A stretch of 64,000 bases of DNA from Isoetes taiwanensis. Its lineage: Eukaryota > Streptophyta > Lycopodiopsida > Isoetales > Isoetaceae. The notes beneath the pieces are model-generated. The model saw nothing but the letters and a program-made list of their open reading frames with translations, ran no database searches and was not told the DNA's origin. The position numbers and the translations under genes were made by a program. Where the stretch lies: contig JAJEKV010000006.1 of assembly GCA_021234155.1 (NCBI GenBank), positions 11,247,317-11,311,316 on the forward strand, given 5' to 3'. The first letter of the stretch is position 1. The number at the start of each line of letters is the position of its first letter. Positions 31,088 to 41,949 of the stretch are shown here, piece by piece.

Positions 31088-33261
31088 CTTGATGACCTTG
31101 AAATTGCTTCTGCAGGATTTCCATGAAATTGCAACGACCACCTTGAAAGTGCAGGAGCTTAAGGATGAAAAACAATTCATTTTTATGGATGAGAAGGTTT
31201 TCAAGAAGTTAATGGAAGTTGCCGGTATGTGGGTGAGTCGTAAACTCAGTGACGACCATGGTGACTTTCCAGACAAGCCATCGAAAGACTTCTTTAACAA
31301 GACCTGGCTCCGGTTGCTACGAGGTATGTCGAATGCAGAGGTGTCACAGCTGCTCGATGAGATTATAGAAGGCAAGACCTATTTGAAGGTGCAGTCAGGT
31401 TATAGCGGGAGATTTGATTGCAAACAATGGGCAACTGACATCAGAACCCTCACTTTTATGAGGCGAGAAATTTTATCTTATGCCACAAATTTGCTGCAAA
31501 GGGATTTCTATAGCTGGGACGAATTGCTTCAGGCTTTTCCTGATTTGGTGAGCGAGAGAATCTTGGATATATCGGATCTCGATCTGAGAATACGTGAAGG
31601 CTAACTATAACAAGGATCATACACTTGGTAACCTACCTGTAGCCTTTCTGGAGCCAGTCAGGAATATTCTAAAGCCAGAGGAGGCTAGAAAAAGAAAGGA
31701 AAAGAGAAATATTGTCATAGCAGTGACAAAGGATGGCATCCCTACTTCCTCCCAAGTGTCAGAGAATGCGACATTGATATTTATTGACATCCGAGGGATA
31801 AACAAGGTATGGGATTGCAAGAAATACACAGATCTATTTACAAGGATATCTACCATGACGAATGCCAAAGTTTATCACTTGGTCATTATCATGCGCTCAG
31901 TGAATTTGCCCAATTGCTTGTACAGTCAGAAGCAAATTCAGGGCGGTGGCTACCTATCTTTAGGTTCTTATGAAGAAATGGGATGGGAGAGCAAACGAAG
32001 GGTGAAAGAACATCAGTACTTTATTAGTCATATGTGCATTAACAGAGTGATGTTAGGTGTAGCACCTTTGTGCAACCAGAGCTGGAGCTTCACCTATCTC
32101 CACTGCGGCAAGGCTCCTAAGTCAACACCATTGCCTCCAATGCCACCGGCGGTGTAATGAGGATGCCGGCGAGAAGATAAAAAGAAATATCGGACTCTTT
32201 TACAGGCAAACCAAGATTCAAATGGGCGGCAATGGAAGGAGATCTTGTATTGAAATGCCCATTTGAAAACCTCGTATGCCTACCATATTGTTGAGCGGTG
32301 GTGCCGATCGATGGTTGCGTTCGGATTTCTTTTCTATTTGGGGCCGGCTTCGTGTTGCTCTTATGCAAGGCAAAAAGAGCGTGGCTTTCGAAAGTTCAGG
32401 TAAAGTGTGCCGTTTCCTGAGGGCGTTCTTTGAAACGCTTGATAAAATGGCCAATCCAAGTGCGGATGGGTTTGAAGAAGAGGAGAAAGCAGAGAATGTT
32501 GAGCCTGATCCAGGGATGCCCAACATCAGTATCACCCAAAACACAGATCTATCAAAGTTGGATTCCATTTTGGAAAACCTCGATGCTAAGTCCTACGAAG
32601 AGAGAATGCAAGAAACAAAACGCTTGCTTGAAGAGACGGAAAAAGGTATAGAAGCCCTGGAGCCCACTTTTCAAAAATTGAGTGCACTTAATGAGAAGCT
32701 TGATGGGTACATGCCTTTCTTGACAGGCGAACATAAGTTTGAATACGTGGGCGTAGAACACATGGAAACAGACCACCAGCACATGGAAGCAGACCAACAA
32801 AGACATGGAGGCCCGACCAAGATGAGGTTCTTGGGACACGGGGAGCATCGGTACACAAAGAAGAAGCGAAGCTCTCTCATCCACGAGAATGCTCTTGAAT
32901 CGGAGAAGGAACTTATAGGCGGGAGGCTGATCACGGTGGACAAAGTGAAAAATGGGAGCCCGATTCACATCTGCGGCAAGATCATAAACGCCATGGGTGT
33001 TGAGATTCCGAGGAGGTCACGTGTTATTCGAGGAGATGGACACAACACAAGCTATGGAATTGGGTAGAGAGCATGTCACCCGCATGGCCAATGAAATGGG
33101 TGTGATACCTGATCAAGTATCTGAAACACAATCAGAATAATTATTGCCTTCAATCAGAATAATTATGTTGTATATTACTTCCTTCAATGGAAATTTTGGT
33201 TTCGGGAATTTTGGTTTTGTCTTTACCCATATCTTTTACCATATGTTTAATGCTAAAAATA

Positions 33262-33275
33262 ATCGCGACCGCGAT
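33262..33275. repeat. Palindromic site near E2 right end (a)
   Basis: ATCGCGACCGCGAT, identical to site 3. Confidence 0.75.
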
Positions 33276-33410
33276 CCTCTGTAGCAATTATATGGCTTTA
33301 AATACTAAATTTTTGTGATATGCTTGCTCCTCGGTACCTTCTTTTAACACAATGCTCTCATATGGTTTTAATAAAAGGCTCATTATTTTGTCACCTTTCA
33401 GCTGCGAAAC

Positions 33411-33424
33411 ATCGCGTTCGCGCT
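33411..33424. repeat. Palindromic site near E2 right end (b)
   Basis: ATCGCGTTCGCGCT, a variant copy 230 bp from the element end. Confidence 0.55.
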
Positions 33425-33628
33425 TCTTGCGAGAAGTTTGAACACTCCCTCCTACTACGTTCTATTCGCGGTGAACCTTTGCATTAGCTGTAAAAATTAT
33501 ATTTCCGAATAACACTGAAGCATTTGCAGAATTTGTGCAAAAAAACGCCAACTTTTACTCAATTGGTAGTAGTTTTTGCACTATATGGCTACCCGCTAAC
33601 CTATTTCATGCTAAACGAGAATTCCAAA

Positions 33629-33654
33629 TTTCTCTAATTAATGAATTCATGCTT
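33629..33654 (-). repeat. E2 right terminal inverted repeat
   Basis: The inverted form begins AAGCATGAATTCATTAATTA. The TSD AGAC follows at 33655-33658. Confidence 0.9.
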
Positions 33655-33851
33655 AGACCTTGGGACACTAAGGTACCTTCTTGGAATATAGGTATGCAGG
33701 GATCCAACCACTTGTAGCATCACGTTGCATCAAACCAGTCCCTACTCCACAAATGTAACATGGACTCAAGTAAGTCTGTTACAACCCCTGCTACCATTCA
33801 ATGTGTGAACTCTTTAAAAGGCATAAATTCTGAAATGCAAGCCATCCATCC
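33655..33851 (+). pseudogene. Copia reverse transcriptase, continuation after E2
   Basis: The frame continues directly from the part before E2: L-G-T-L-R-Y-L-L-G-I, then a stop at 33689 where copia proteins normally have Q (LGIQV), then VCRDPTTCSITLHQT. A later frame gives MDSSKSVTTPATIQ, the usual K-x-V-x-T-P region before RNase H. It breaks off at 33852, where the duplicated segment begins. Confidence 0.85.
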
Positions 33852-34249
33852 ACTTACAATGATAATATTTCTTCGTGTCCATCCACTTTGTAACAAAGAT
33901 TAAAGTCAAAGTATCCAAAGGGGTCCAGTATATTATTTGCATAAGCAACAGAATAGTAAATATTTCAGACCTTTCCATAGAATAAGAAATAATCATTTTT
34001 ATCCCATGTCTTTTGCTATAGTAGTCAATCTTCCTTATCTTTGGTTTACTCAACCAGGCAGAACTCGTAAGGTGTCTTGTTCTGCAATTTCAACTTAAAA
34101 AGTATAAGCGTTGTGCTCAAATATATTCATTTTAAGAAAGAGAAGTAGACAATACTTATCTCGATATTTAGAACCATATTTTAGCATGGTCTTGATCTGA
34201 AAAATAACATCGTACCATCCTACAACACTATAACCCCAAAATCTGCCAT

Positions 34250-34730
34250 ATGTGTAGTTTTTTGCCATTGTTTTAGCAAGAAAACAACACTAAAAAACCA
34301 CCCATACTTTTGTTCCGAAAATGCTAGAAACAATAGTAGTTTTTTACTGTAGTTTTTCACACACAAAAGACACGTAGTTTTCATGCGTGGTTTTTAGACA
34401 AAAAACAATGCGTACTTTTTATGTGTAGTTTTTACCCGTGGTTTTTAGACAAAAACAATGTGTAAATTTATGTGTGGTTTTCACCCAAAATAAAAAACAA
34501 TGCATGGTTTTTAGATGTGGTCTTCACCTAGAAACAATGCATATGTCAATTCTTTAGCATGGTTTTCCTTCAATTATCCATGTGTTATTTTCATTGTTTG
34601 TAGTGAAACCACGTGTTGGTTTCTTACTAATACACATGTTGGTTTCTTACTAATACACATCGTTCTTTCTAGTGTAGGTTTAAGGACACAACAAAACTTA
34701 AGAATTGCGGTTGTTTTTGTTGACACAAGT
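34250..34730. repeat. CACTA left subterminal repeats
   Basis: Repeated short motifs of the type GTAGTTTTT, GTGGTTTTTAG and ACAAAAAACAATGC, as in the binding regions of CACTA transposases. Confidence 0.65.
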
Positions 34731-35340
34731 TAAGAAATTGCGACGAAATGAACTTTGGCATTATCTAATGAGCATAAATTTAAGGGTGCCCTTATATCTA
34801 ATTGCTTGTTTCTAAGTTTTGTTATTACTGAACCATTGGAAAATAATAAAATACATGCCCATAAAACTATTGAATAACACGAATAGGTATTTTCAATGTA
34901 TCTCGTATTAGCTAAAAACATCTAGGATCCCAGAATAAATCTGTTTCACATAAAATTGTAAGCTGACTTACAAACTGGTCATTTGGGCTTCTCCTGATAT
35001 CCCAAACCTTTGGAACAGTTTTATGCAGCTCTTTTTGCAAAGTTTTATTGCAAGTCTTTTTGCAAAAGAAGAAAAGGCTGCATATAAGGGTCGTGTTCAC
35101 ATTTACCATTCAGATGCACTGCTGTGATGCAGAAAAAAGAAGCACTAAAAAAATCTTGCATATTCGTGCTGCTTACCCTGTCTGACTAGGGCCAAATTTG
35201 GCATGAATCCATCCCATTTTCCTCCTAGTTGAAATGCCACTGCATTTTGATTTTATAAACATACAGACTTCGCATTCTCAAAGATGGCCTGGACTTGGCT
35301 GCCGGACTTGGTCATCAAGAGCAAGAATGCTTCCAGCCGG

Positions 35341-35830
35341 CCTACAAAATATCTGAAACAAGAATTAGCAAGTGATGCATCTAAAGAAAGATACATCAGA
35401 TTCAAACAATGCCAAAATAGACTCTAGCTCCTGCCTTACCAGAAACTTCAGGATTCGAACCTCCTCAACTCATAGAAGATAGATCTGGCTCCAAGGTGCT
35501 GCCGCAAGGCTGTTAAATCCGGCTCCAAACTGCTCCAAGCTATTAAATCCGGCTCCAAGTTCTTTGCACCTCATCACTTTTCGGACTTGATAAGCCCTAA
35601 ATGATAGAACCTAGCTCACGCCTTCGGCCTACAAAATATCTGAAACAAGAATTAGCAAGTGAGGCATCTGAAGAAAGATACATCGGATTCAAACTATGCC
35701 AAAATAGAACCTAGCTCACGCTTTTAAACTTAAGCATTCTAACCTCCTCAACTCAAATAAGATGGATCCGACTCCAAAGGCTGCTGCCGCAAGGCTCCAA
35801 AGTTTGTTAAATCCGGCTCCAAGGCTGCTG
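35341..35830. repeat. Direct repeat pair of about 200 bp inside CACTA
   Basis: CCTACAAAATATCTGAAACA and the following 180 bp at 35341-35540 recur at 35631-35830 with about 10 percent change. No coding signal. Confidence 0.7.
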
Positions 35831-36974
35831 CACCTCGTCACTTTCGGAGGATTATTTCATTTGCAGTTAGAGAGGAGAAAGTACCGGGCTATGGCTATGG
35901 TCGCCGGAATGGGAGCAGAAGGGTTAGGGCAAATGTACAGGTCCCGGAATAGAGTTCTCCTGCCCATACTTGTGTTTCTTAATTGTGTATAATTGTGTTT
36001 CTTTAACAAAGTAGTTAGGTCAGGTTAGATCTCAATCGTTGGATCAAGTCCTATAAGATTAGATCTCAACCGTTGGATAAGCTGTGTTACCAGCCAATAA
36101 CAAAGTGTTGTCAAATTTTCTTTCTAAAAAAAAAAAAGCACAATAGAAATTGAAAACAAACTAGGATGTATAGGGGAATGCCCACCGGGAGCACTTTCTG
36201 GTGTGGTTCGGCGGAGTCGGGAGCGGGTAGCCACACCGCAAAAAACTACTCGTTGAGCTTAGAAGGTTGTTAACTACAAAACTCATAGTCATCGCCGCAA
36301 TCAAAGAACAAAATGCTCTATTTTTTACCTTTGGAAGCTGTGGCTATGGTGGCTTTATCTTCTGCGGCGCCGAATATAGATCCCCATAAGCCCCTTCCCA
36401 TCCTCTTTTTCGTCAGATTTTTACCTGCAATAGGCGGTTCTATCAGGTTCAATTCTATAAGCATGTTTCCTATCCTCCTTCCACTCTTCCTAATTCTTGC
36501 ACAAGCTAAGCTATAGATATGGCCATCAGACAAAAGAACCATCAATGTGCATACGTGGTTAGTCATAAGTTAAGTTAAGTGATACCTTTTGAAATTTTAA
36601 AGTTTAACTATTGGATTATAAACCATTGAATTGTCAAATATAAACAATAAATACCTGAAAATGTACAAATACATCCCGGACTCACTGGTTTGCAAAACCG
36701 AGGCTTCACTGATGAGCTCCAGTCAAACCAATGCAAGCAAAAAGACTTCACGAATCACTTGTACAGAAAGCCATGACTTTTATTCAAAAAGTAAAGACTT
36801 GCTTCAAGTTGACATGGAATATGATGATGTGGCACTCCAATTAGGTGACATGTCATGCCAAGTAAGGAAGGCCGACCAACAATGAAGTACAACCCTGATT
36901 TTTCATGGGGTGGTGTGGCAATGTTTGGCGACATGGCCAGCAGCCCGGGGTCACCTCAGCAGCCTGGGGAAAGC
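35831..36974. other. CACTA interior without a firm gene
   Basis: One minus-strand frame (36495-36318) follows an acceptor-like TCTATAG and encodes a basic peptide containing SGRRIGNMLIELNLIE and GLWGSIFGAAEDKATIA. It might be a captured host exon, but no family is recognised and no second exon was found. Confidence 0.25.
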
Positions 36975-38495
36975 TCAAACATGCCAAGGTGGCTCAAACA
37001 TGCCACCTAGGCTCCAACATGCCAAGGTGGCCCCAACATGCCACCTAGGCTTTAACATGCCAAGGCGGCTCAAACATGCCACCTAAGCTCCAACATGCCA
37101 AGGTGGCCCCAACATGCCACCTAGGCTCCAACATGCCACCTAGGCTCAAACATGCCAAGGTGGCTCAAACATTCCACCTAGGCTCCAACATGCCACCTAG
37201 GCTCCAACATGCCAAGGTGGCCCCAACATGCCACCTAGGCTCCAACATGCCAAGGTGGCCCCAACATGCCACCTAGGCTCCAACATGCCAAGGTGACTCA
37301 AACATGCCACCTAAGCTCCAACATGCCAAGGTGGCCCCAACATGCCACCTAGGCTCCAACATGCCAAGGTGGCTCAAACATGCCACCTAGGCTCCAACAT
37401 GCCACCTAGGCTCCAACATGCCAAGGTGGCTCAAACATTCCACCTAGGCTCCAACATGCCAAGGTGGCCCCAACATGCCACCTAGGCTCCAACATGCCAA
37501 GGTGGTTCGAACATGCCACCTAGGCTCCAACATGCCAAGGTGGCTCAAACATGCCACCTAGGCTCCAACATGCCACCTAGGCTCAAACATGCCAAGGTGC
37601 CTCCAACATGCCACCTAGGCTCCAACATGACAAGGTGGCTCAAACATGCCACCTAGGCTCCAACATTCTCAAACATGCCAAGGTGGCTCAAACATGCCAC
37701 CTAGGCTCCAACATGCCACTATAGGCTCAAACATGCCAAGGTGGCTCCAACATGCCACCTAGGCTCCAACATGCCACCTAGGCTCAAACATGTTTGAGCC
37801 TAGGTGGCATGTTGAAGGTTCGTGGCAACGCTTTGAGCCACCTTGGCATGTTGGAGCCCCGTGGTGGCATGTTTGAGCCACCTGGCATGTTTAATCCTAA
37901 GTGGGAGTCTTGGTGGCATCTTGGAGCGGCGTGGCATGTTTGAGCCACCTTGGCATGTTTGAGCCTAGGTGGCATGTTGGAGCGTGTGTGGCATGTTTGA
38001 GCCACCTTGGCATGTTGGAGCCACCATGGCATGTTTGATCCTAGGTGGCATGTTGGAGCCTAGGTGGCATGTTGGAGCCTAGGTGGCATCTTGGTGTGCG
38101 CGTGGCATGTTTGAGCCACCTTGGCATGTTCGAGCCTAGGTGGCATGTTGGTGCCGAGGTGGCATGTTTGAGCCACCTTGGCACGTTGGAGCCTAGGTGG
38201 CATGTTGGAGCGCGCGTGGCATGTTGGAGCCTAGGTGGCATGTTTGAGCCACCTTGGAATGATGGAGCCTAGGGGTGGCATATTGGAGCCCACGTGGCAT
38301 GTTTGAGCCGCCTTGGCATGTTGGAGCCCGCGTGGCATGTTTGAGCCACTTTGGCATGTTTGAGCCACCTTGGCATTTTGGAGCCCACGTGGCATGTTTG
38401 ATCCACCTTGGCATGTTGGAGCCTAGGTGGCATGTTGGAGCTTTCGCATGGCATGTTTGAACCACCTTGGCATGTTTGAGATACCTTGGCATGTT
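36975..38495. repeat. Satellite array, first block with central palindrome
   Basis: Units alternate CATGCCACCTAGGCTC and CATGCCAAGGTGGCTC with 3-6 bp spacers (AACAT, AAACAT). Up to 37790 the array runs in one direction, after that in the reverse direction. The switch is a perfect 48-bp palindrome at 37767-37814. Open frames of 60-110 codons here only reflect the stop-free unit. Confidence 0.9.
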
Positions 38496-39907
38496 GAAAA
38501 ACTCGAGATAACATCATTTGAGTGTGCAGATCTTGTTTTGTCTCAGGGAAGTGCACTAACCAATTTTTCTTCCAACTTTGAACCCGATTTACTCAGACAT
38601 CCCAGATCCAAATTGAGCCAAGTTTTCTTCCACATGTCACCACAATGTTTCTCTTGTTGTTCCTCCAAAAATCATTTGAAAAAGATAAGCACAACTCGAG
38701 ATATTCAGATCTAAGTGCAACTACCTCATTTTGCTTTAGGGATCCTAATGTAGTTGATGCCTTTTTGCATAATTTTGCATAAAGATTGGTTGCCTTAAGC
38801 AACCTGGAGGTTCTAACACACCATATCCATATCACAGCATGTGTCCTAAGTGCAAAAGACCAAAATTCGACCTCCAAAATGTAAACTCTTCAACAACCTA
38901 GCAACTCATAGGGTTTACGTTTTGGAGGCCGAAACGTGGTTCTTTTCATGGATAACTTGGTGGACCATCTCTAAACATGAATGCAGAGTCATGCCAACTG
39001 AAGAAATGGGGTTCGGATCTATCAGTCATCCAGAATATCCCAAACAATGTCTTCCTAATGCAAAAGTGGCTCTTGACTTCTAATTGCCATAGGGGGAGAA
39101 GAATAGATGCAAACCCCATTTCTTCAGTTCATATTGCTTCGCGTCTTCAACTGCAACCTCCCGACCATGTCCCAAGTGCAAACCACCAGAACTCGACCTC
39201 CAGAACGTAAACCCTTCAATAACCTAGCATCACACAGGGTTTACGTTTCGGAGGCCATATCCTAGTCAGATTCGACCAGGATCTTACACAATGTCATCGC
39301 GTAGAGGGAGGGTGTTGACGCCAGAAGACGGACCCTTAAAACCTTCTGAAAGCAGCTCGACCTAAAAGTCAATTGGCCTAGGAGGTGGCTGCGGAATACT
39401 GCCATGTAGAGGGTTCGTGTTTCTTTCGTTGCAAAAATGACCGTGTAACTTGGTCCCTAGGGTAATTTCACCATTCCGAACGACATGGCGAAGTCGAATC
39501 TCCATTCCGGAGCCTTTGTACTGCCCGAACGACAAAACACTTGGGTTTCTACACGGTCAACCGCAGGACGCTTCGTGGTTTGGTAAGTTCTCCCGGACCG
39601 ATCTTGGATTTTTTTGAACCCGCCGGCGGGTTACTTTGAAATGGGATTCAACGGTTGGATAGCGAAACCGAGGTCTGGGAGGGGGGGCATTGGCATTTTC
39701 CCTCCCGGAGGAGCGCTGGCAAAAAAGGCTGCCTCGACAACCTTTCTGATGTTCGTCTCATGGGGTCTGGCCTCTCCCCTCTGGTGAGGAAGCCGCGCAA
39801 AGTCCTGGTCCGGGTTTCGACTTGGGAAGGATGTCGGGCTTTTAAGTTCTTCAAGATCCCTCTATTCTATCCCTTGCCAAACTCGTCTACCAAAAATTCC
39901 ACTTGGA
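38496..39907. other. Unique spacer inside the satellite
   Basis: About 1.4 kb of non-satellite sequence with an internal duplication of about 100 bp (38830-38930 and 39165-39262, containing GGGTTTACGTTT). It may be an insertion in the array or the original CACTA interior. No gene. Confidence 0.45.
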
Positions 39908-41750
39908 GTGCCTAGGTGGCATGGTTGAGCTGTTTGAGCCACCTTGGCATGTTTGAGCCTAGGTGGCATGTTGAAGCCTAGTGGCATGTTGCAGCCACCT
40001 TGGCATGTTTGTGGCATGTTGGAGCCTAGGTGGCATGTTGGAGCCACCTTGGCATGTTTGAGCCACCTTGGAGCCTAGGTGGCATGTTTGAGCCACCTTG
40101 TCATGTGGGAGCCTAGGTGGCATGTTGGAGCCCACGTGGCATGTTTGAGCCACCTTGGCATGTTTGAGCCTAGGTGGCATGTTGGAGCCTCGGTGGCATG
40201 TTTGAGCCTATAGCGGCATGTTTGTGGCATGTTGGAGCCTAGGGTGACATGTTGGAGCCACTTTGGCATGTTTCATGCCCACCTTGGAGCCCTAGGTGGC
40301 ATGTTTGAGCCACCTTGTCATGTTGGAGCCTAGGTGGCATGTTGGAGCCACCTTGTCATGTTGGAGCCTAGGTGGCATGTTGGAGCCACCTTGGCATGTT
40401 GGAGCCTAGGGTGGCATGTTGGAGCCCATGTGGCATGTTTGAGCCACCTTGGCATGTTTGAGCCTAGGGTGGCATGTTGGAGCCTAGGTGGCATGTTTGA
40501 GCCACCTTGGCATGTTTGAGCCCATTGGAGCCTAGGTGGTATGTTTGAGCCACCTTGGCATGTTTGAGAATGTTGGAGCCTAGGTGGCATGTTTGAGCCA
40601 CCTTGTCATGTTGGAGCCTAGGTGGCATGTATGAGCCCAGGGTGGCATGTTTGAGCCACCTTGGCATGTTTGAGCCTATATGTGGCATGTTGGAACCTAG
40701 GTGGCATGTTTGAGCCACCTTGGCATGTTGGAGCCTAGGTGGCATGTTGGAGCCCTAGGGGCGTGGCATGTTTGAGCCACCTTGGCATGTTTGAGCCACC
40801 TTGGCATGTTGGAGCCACCTTGGCATGTTGGAGCCTAGGGTGGCATGTTGGAGCCTAGGTGGCATGTTGAAGCACACGTGGCATGTTTGAGCCACCTTGG
40901 CATGTTTGAGCCTAGGTGGCATGTATGATTGGAGCCTAGAAGGCATGTTGGAGCCCACGTGCCATGTTTGAGCCACCTTGGCATGTTGGAGCCTAGGTGG
41001 CCTTGGAGCCCGTGGCATGTTTGAGCCACCTTGGCATGTTGGAGCCTAGGTGGCATGTTTGAGTCACCTTGGCATGTTGGAGCCTTGATGGTGGCATGTT
41101 TTGAGCCACCTTGGCATGTTTGAGCCTAGGTGGCATGTTGGAGCCTAGGTGGCATGTTTGAGCCACCTTGGTACGTTGGAGCCTAGGTGGCATGTTGGAG
41201 CCCATTGGCATGTTTGAGCCACCTTGGCATGTTGGAGCCTAGGTGGCATGTTGGAGCCCGTGTACCTTTGCTGCCTAGGTGGCATATTGGAGCCGTGGAG
41301 ATGTTTGAGCCACCTTGGCATGTTAGAGCCTAGGGTGGCATTTTTGAGCCCCGCCTTTGGCATGTTGGAGCCAGGTGGCATGTTGTGAGCCACCTTGGCA
41401 TGTTGGAGCCCGTGTGGCATGTTTGAGATACCTTGGCATGTTTGAGCCCGGGTGGCATGTTGGAGCCTAGGTGACATGTTTGAGCCACCTTGGCATGTTG
41501 GAGCCTAGGTGGCATGTTGGAGCCCACGTGGCATGTTTGAGCCACCTTGGCATGTTGGAGCCCACATGGCATGTTTGAGCCACCTTGTATTGGAGCCTAG
41601 TTGGCATGTTGGAGCCCACGTGGCGTGATTGAGCCACCTTGGCATGTTGGAGCCTAGGTGGCATATTGGAGTCCACGTGGCATGTTTGAGCCACCTTGGC
41701 ATGTTAGAGCCACCTTGGCATGTTATAGTAGGTGTGGCATGTTTGAGTCC
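39908..41750. repeat. Satellite array, second block
   Basis: The same two half-units as in the first block, all in the orientation of its right arm (CCTAGGTGGCATG / CCACCTTGGCATG), with more indels. Confidence 0.9.
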
Positions 41751-41949
41751 TTCAAGAAATGCCTATATGATGCCAACCCAGTGTCCATCTCTGGTTCTTC
41801 ATATCAATGTGTCTTCTACAAGTTGCCAAGTGACGGATGTCTTCAAGTTTCACGCTCTAGAAGCTCACACACACACATGTATGAAGCTAAATGCCAGTGA
41901 AGTGTGTCAATTTGTAATGGCATGCAGACAACTTGGTCATACATGGATT

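Larger units (their letters stand above)
29021..33067 (+). pseudogene. ParB-like plus amino-methyltransferase-like gene of E2, multi-exon, decayed
   Basis: Inferred exons: 29021-29048, 29497-30638, 30706-31046 and 31116-33067, with GT-AG introns of 448, 67 and 69 bp. Joining exons 1 and 2 gives an in-frame start MAPKDSLREALALFRG. The end of exon 2 and exon 3 resemble a ParB/sulfiredoxin fold: a segment ending NLTRENAI, then FYIISGNHSICAAQ, where GNHS sits at the place of the ParB G-x-H-R motif. Further on, ATLIFIDIRGINKVWD (near 31780) aligns with the methyltransferase DPPY region but reads DIRG, and SDFFSIWGRL through SVAFESS (near 32325) resembles the F-x-G-x-G motif. DPPY before FxGxG is the beta-class order, and ParB-methyltransferase fusions are known in bacteria and phages. 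Frameshifts near 30540, 30940, 31600 and 32200 show decay. A coiled coil follows at 32450-32700. Confidence 0.5.
33068..33628. other. E2 right-hand noncoding region
   Basis: AT-rich 3' flank of the ParB-like gene holding two further palindromic sites. No gene. Confidence 0.4.
24245..33654 (+). mobile_element. Complete 9410-bp DUF7869-type DNA transposon (E2)
   Basis: The boundaries are fixed by a 4-bp TSD and by clean restoration of the interrupted copia frame. The ends form an imperfect 26-bp inverted repeat (23 of 26 identical) starting AAGCATGA. Gene order from left to right: small 80-codon gene (+), DUF7869-like gene (-) converging on it, a divergent promoter region of about 1.4 kb, then a multi-exon ParB/methyltransferase-like gene (+). 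A 14-bp palindrome close to ATCGCGGCCGCGAT recurs 13 times from 27.66 to 33.42 kb. A second copy (E1) is at 1-1731. This combination does not match a transposon superfamily that I know; the large genes are broken, so this copy is probably immobile on its own. Confidence 0.85.
20459..33851 (+). mobile_element. Ty1/copia LTR retrotransposon, interrupted by E2
   Basis: Copia-type order gag, protease, integrase, reverse transcriptase on the plus strand. The element is split at 24244 by the 9.4 kb E2 transposon and resumes at 33655-33659 in the same reading frame. At 33852 it stops in copy A of a duplicated segment, so RNase H and the 3' LTR are not visible. Many stop codons show it is inactive. 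Only 20459-24244 and 33655-33851 belong to copia itself. Confidence 0.85.

Noticed and set aside
1-33654. E1 and E2 as the two ends of one giant transposon of over 24 kb
   Set aside because: E2 alone has both ends and a matching AGAC duplication that restores the copia frame. E1 lies in a LINE, so they are separate insertions.
36975-38495. Regularly spaced repeats resembling a CRISPR array
   Set aside because: The spacers are only 3-6 bp and are themselves repeated. This is a tandem satellite in a plant transposon.
36975-41750. Many open frames of 60-110 codons on both strands (repeating M-P-P-R-L-Q-H-A-K-V-like peptides)
   Set aside because: They come from the stop-free satellite unit read in different frames, have no constant start, and shift at every indel.
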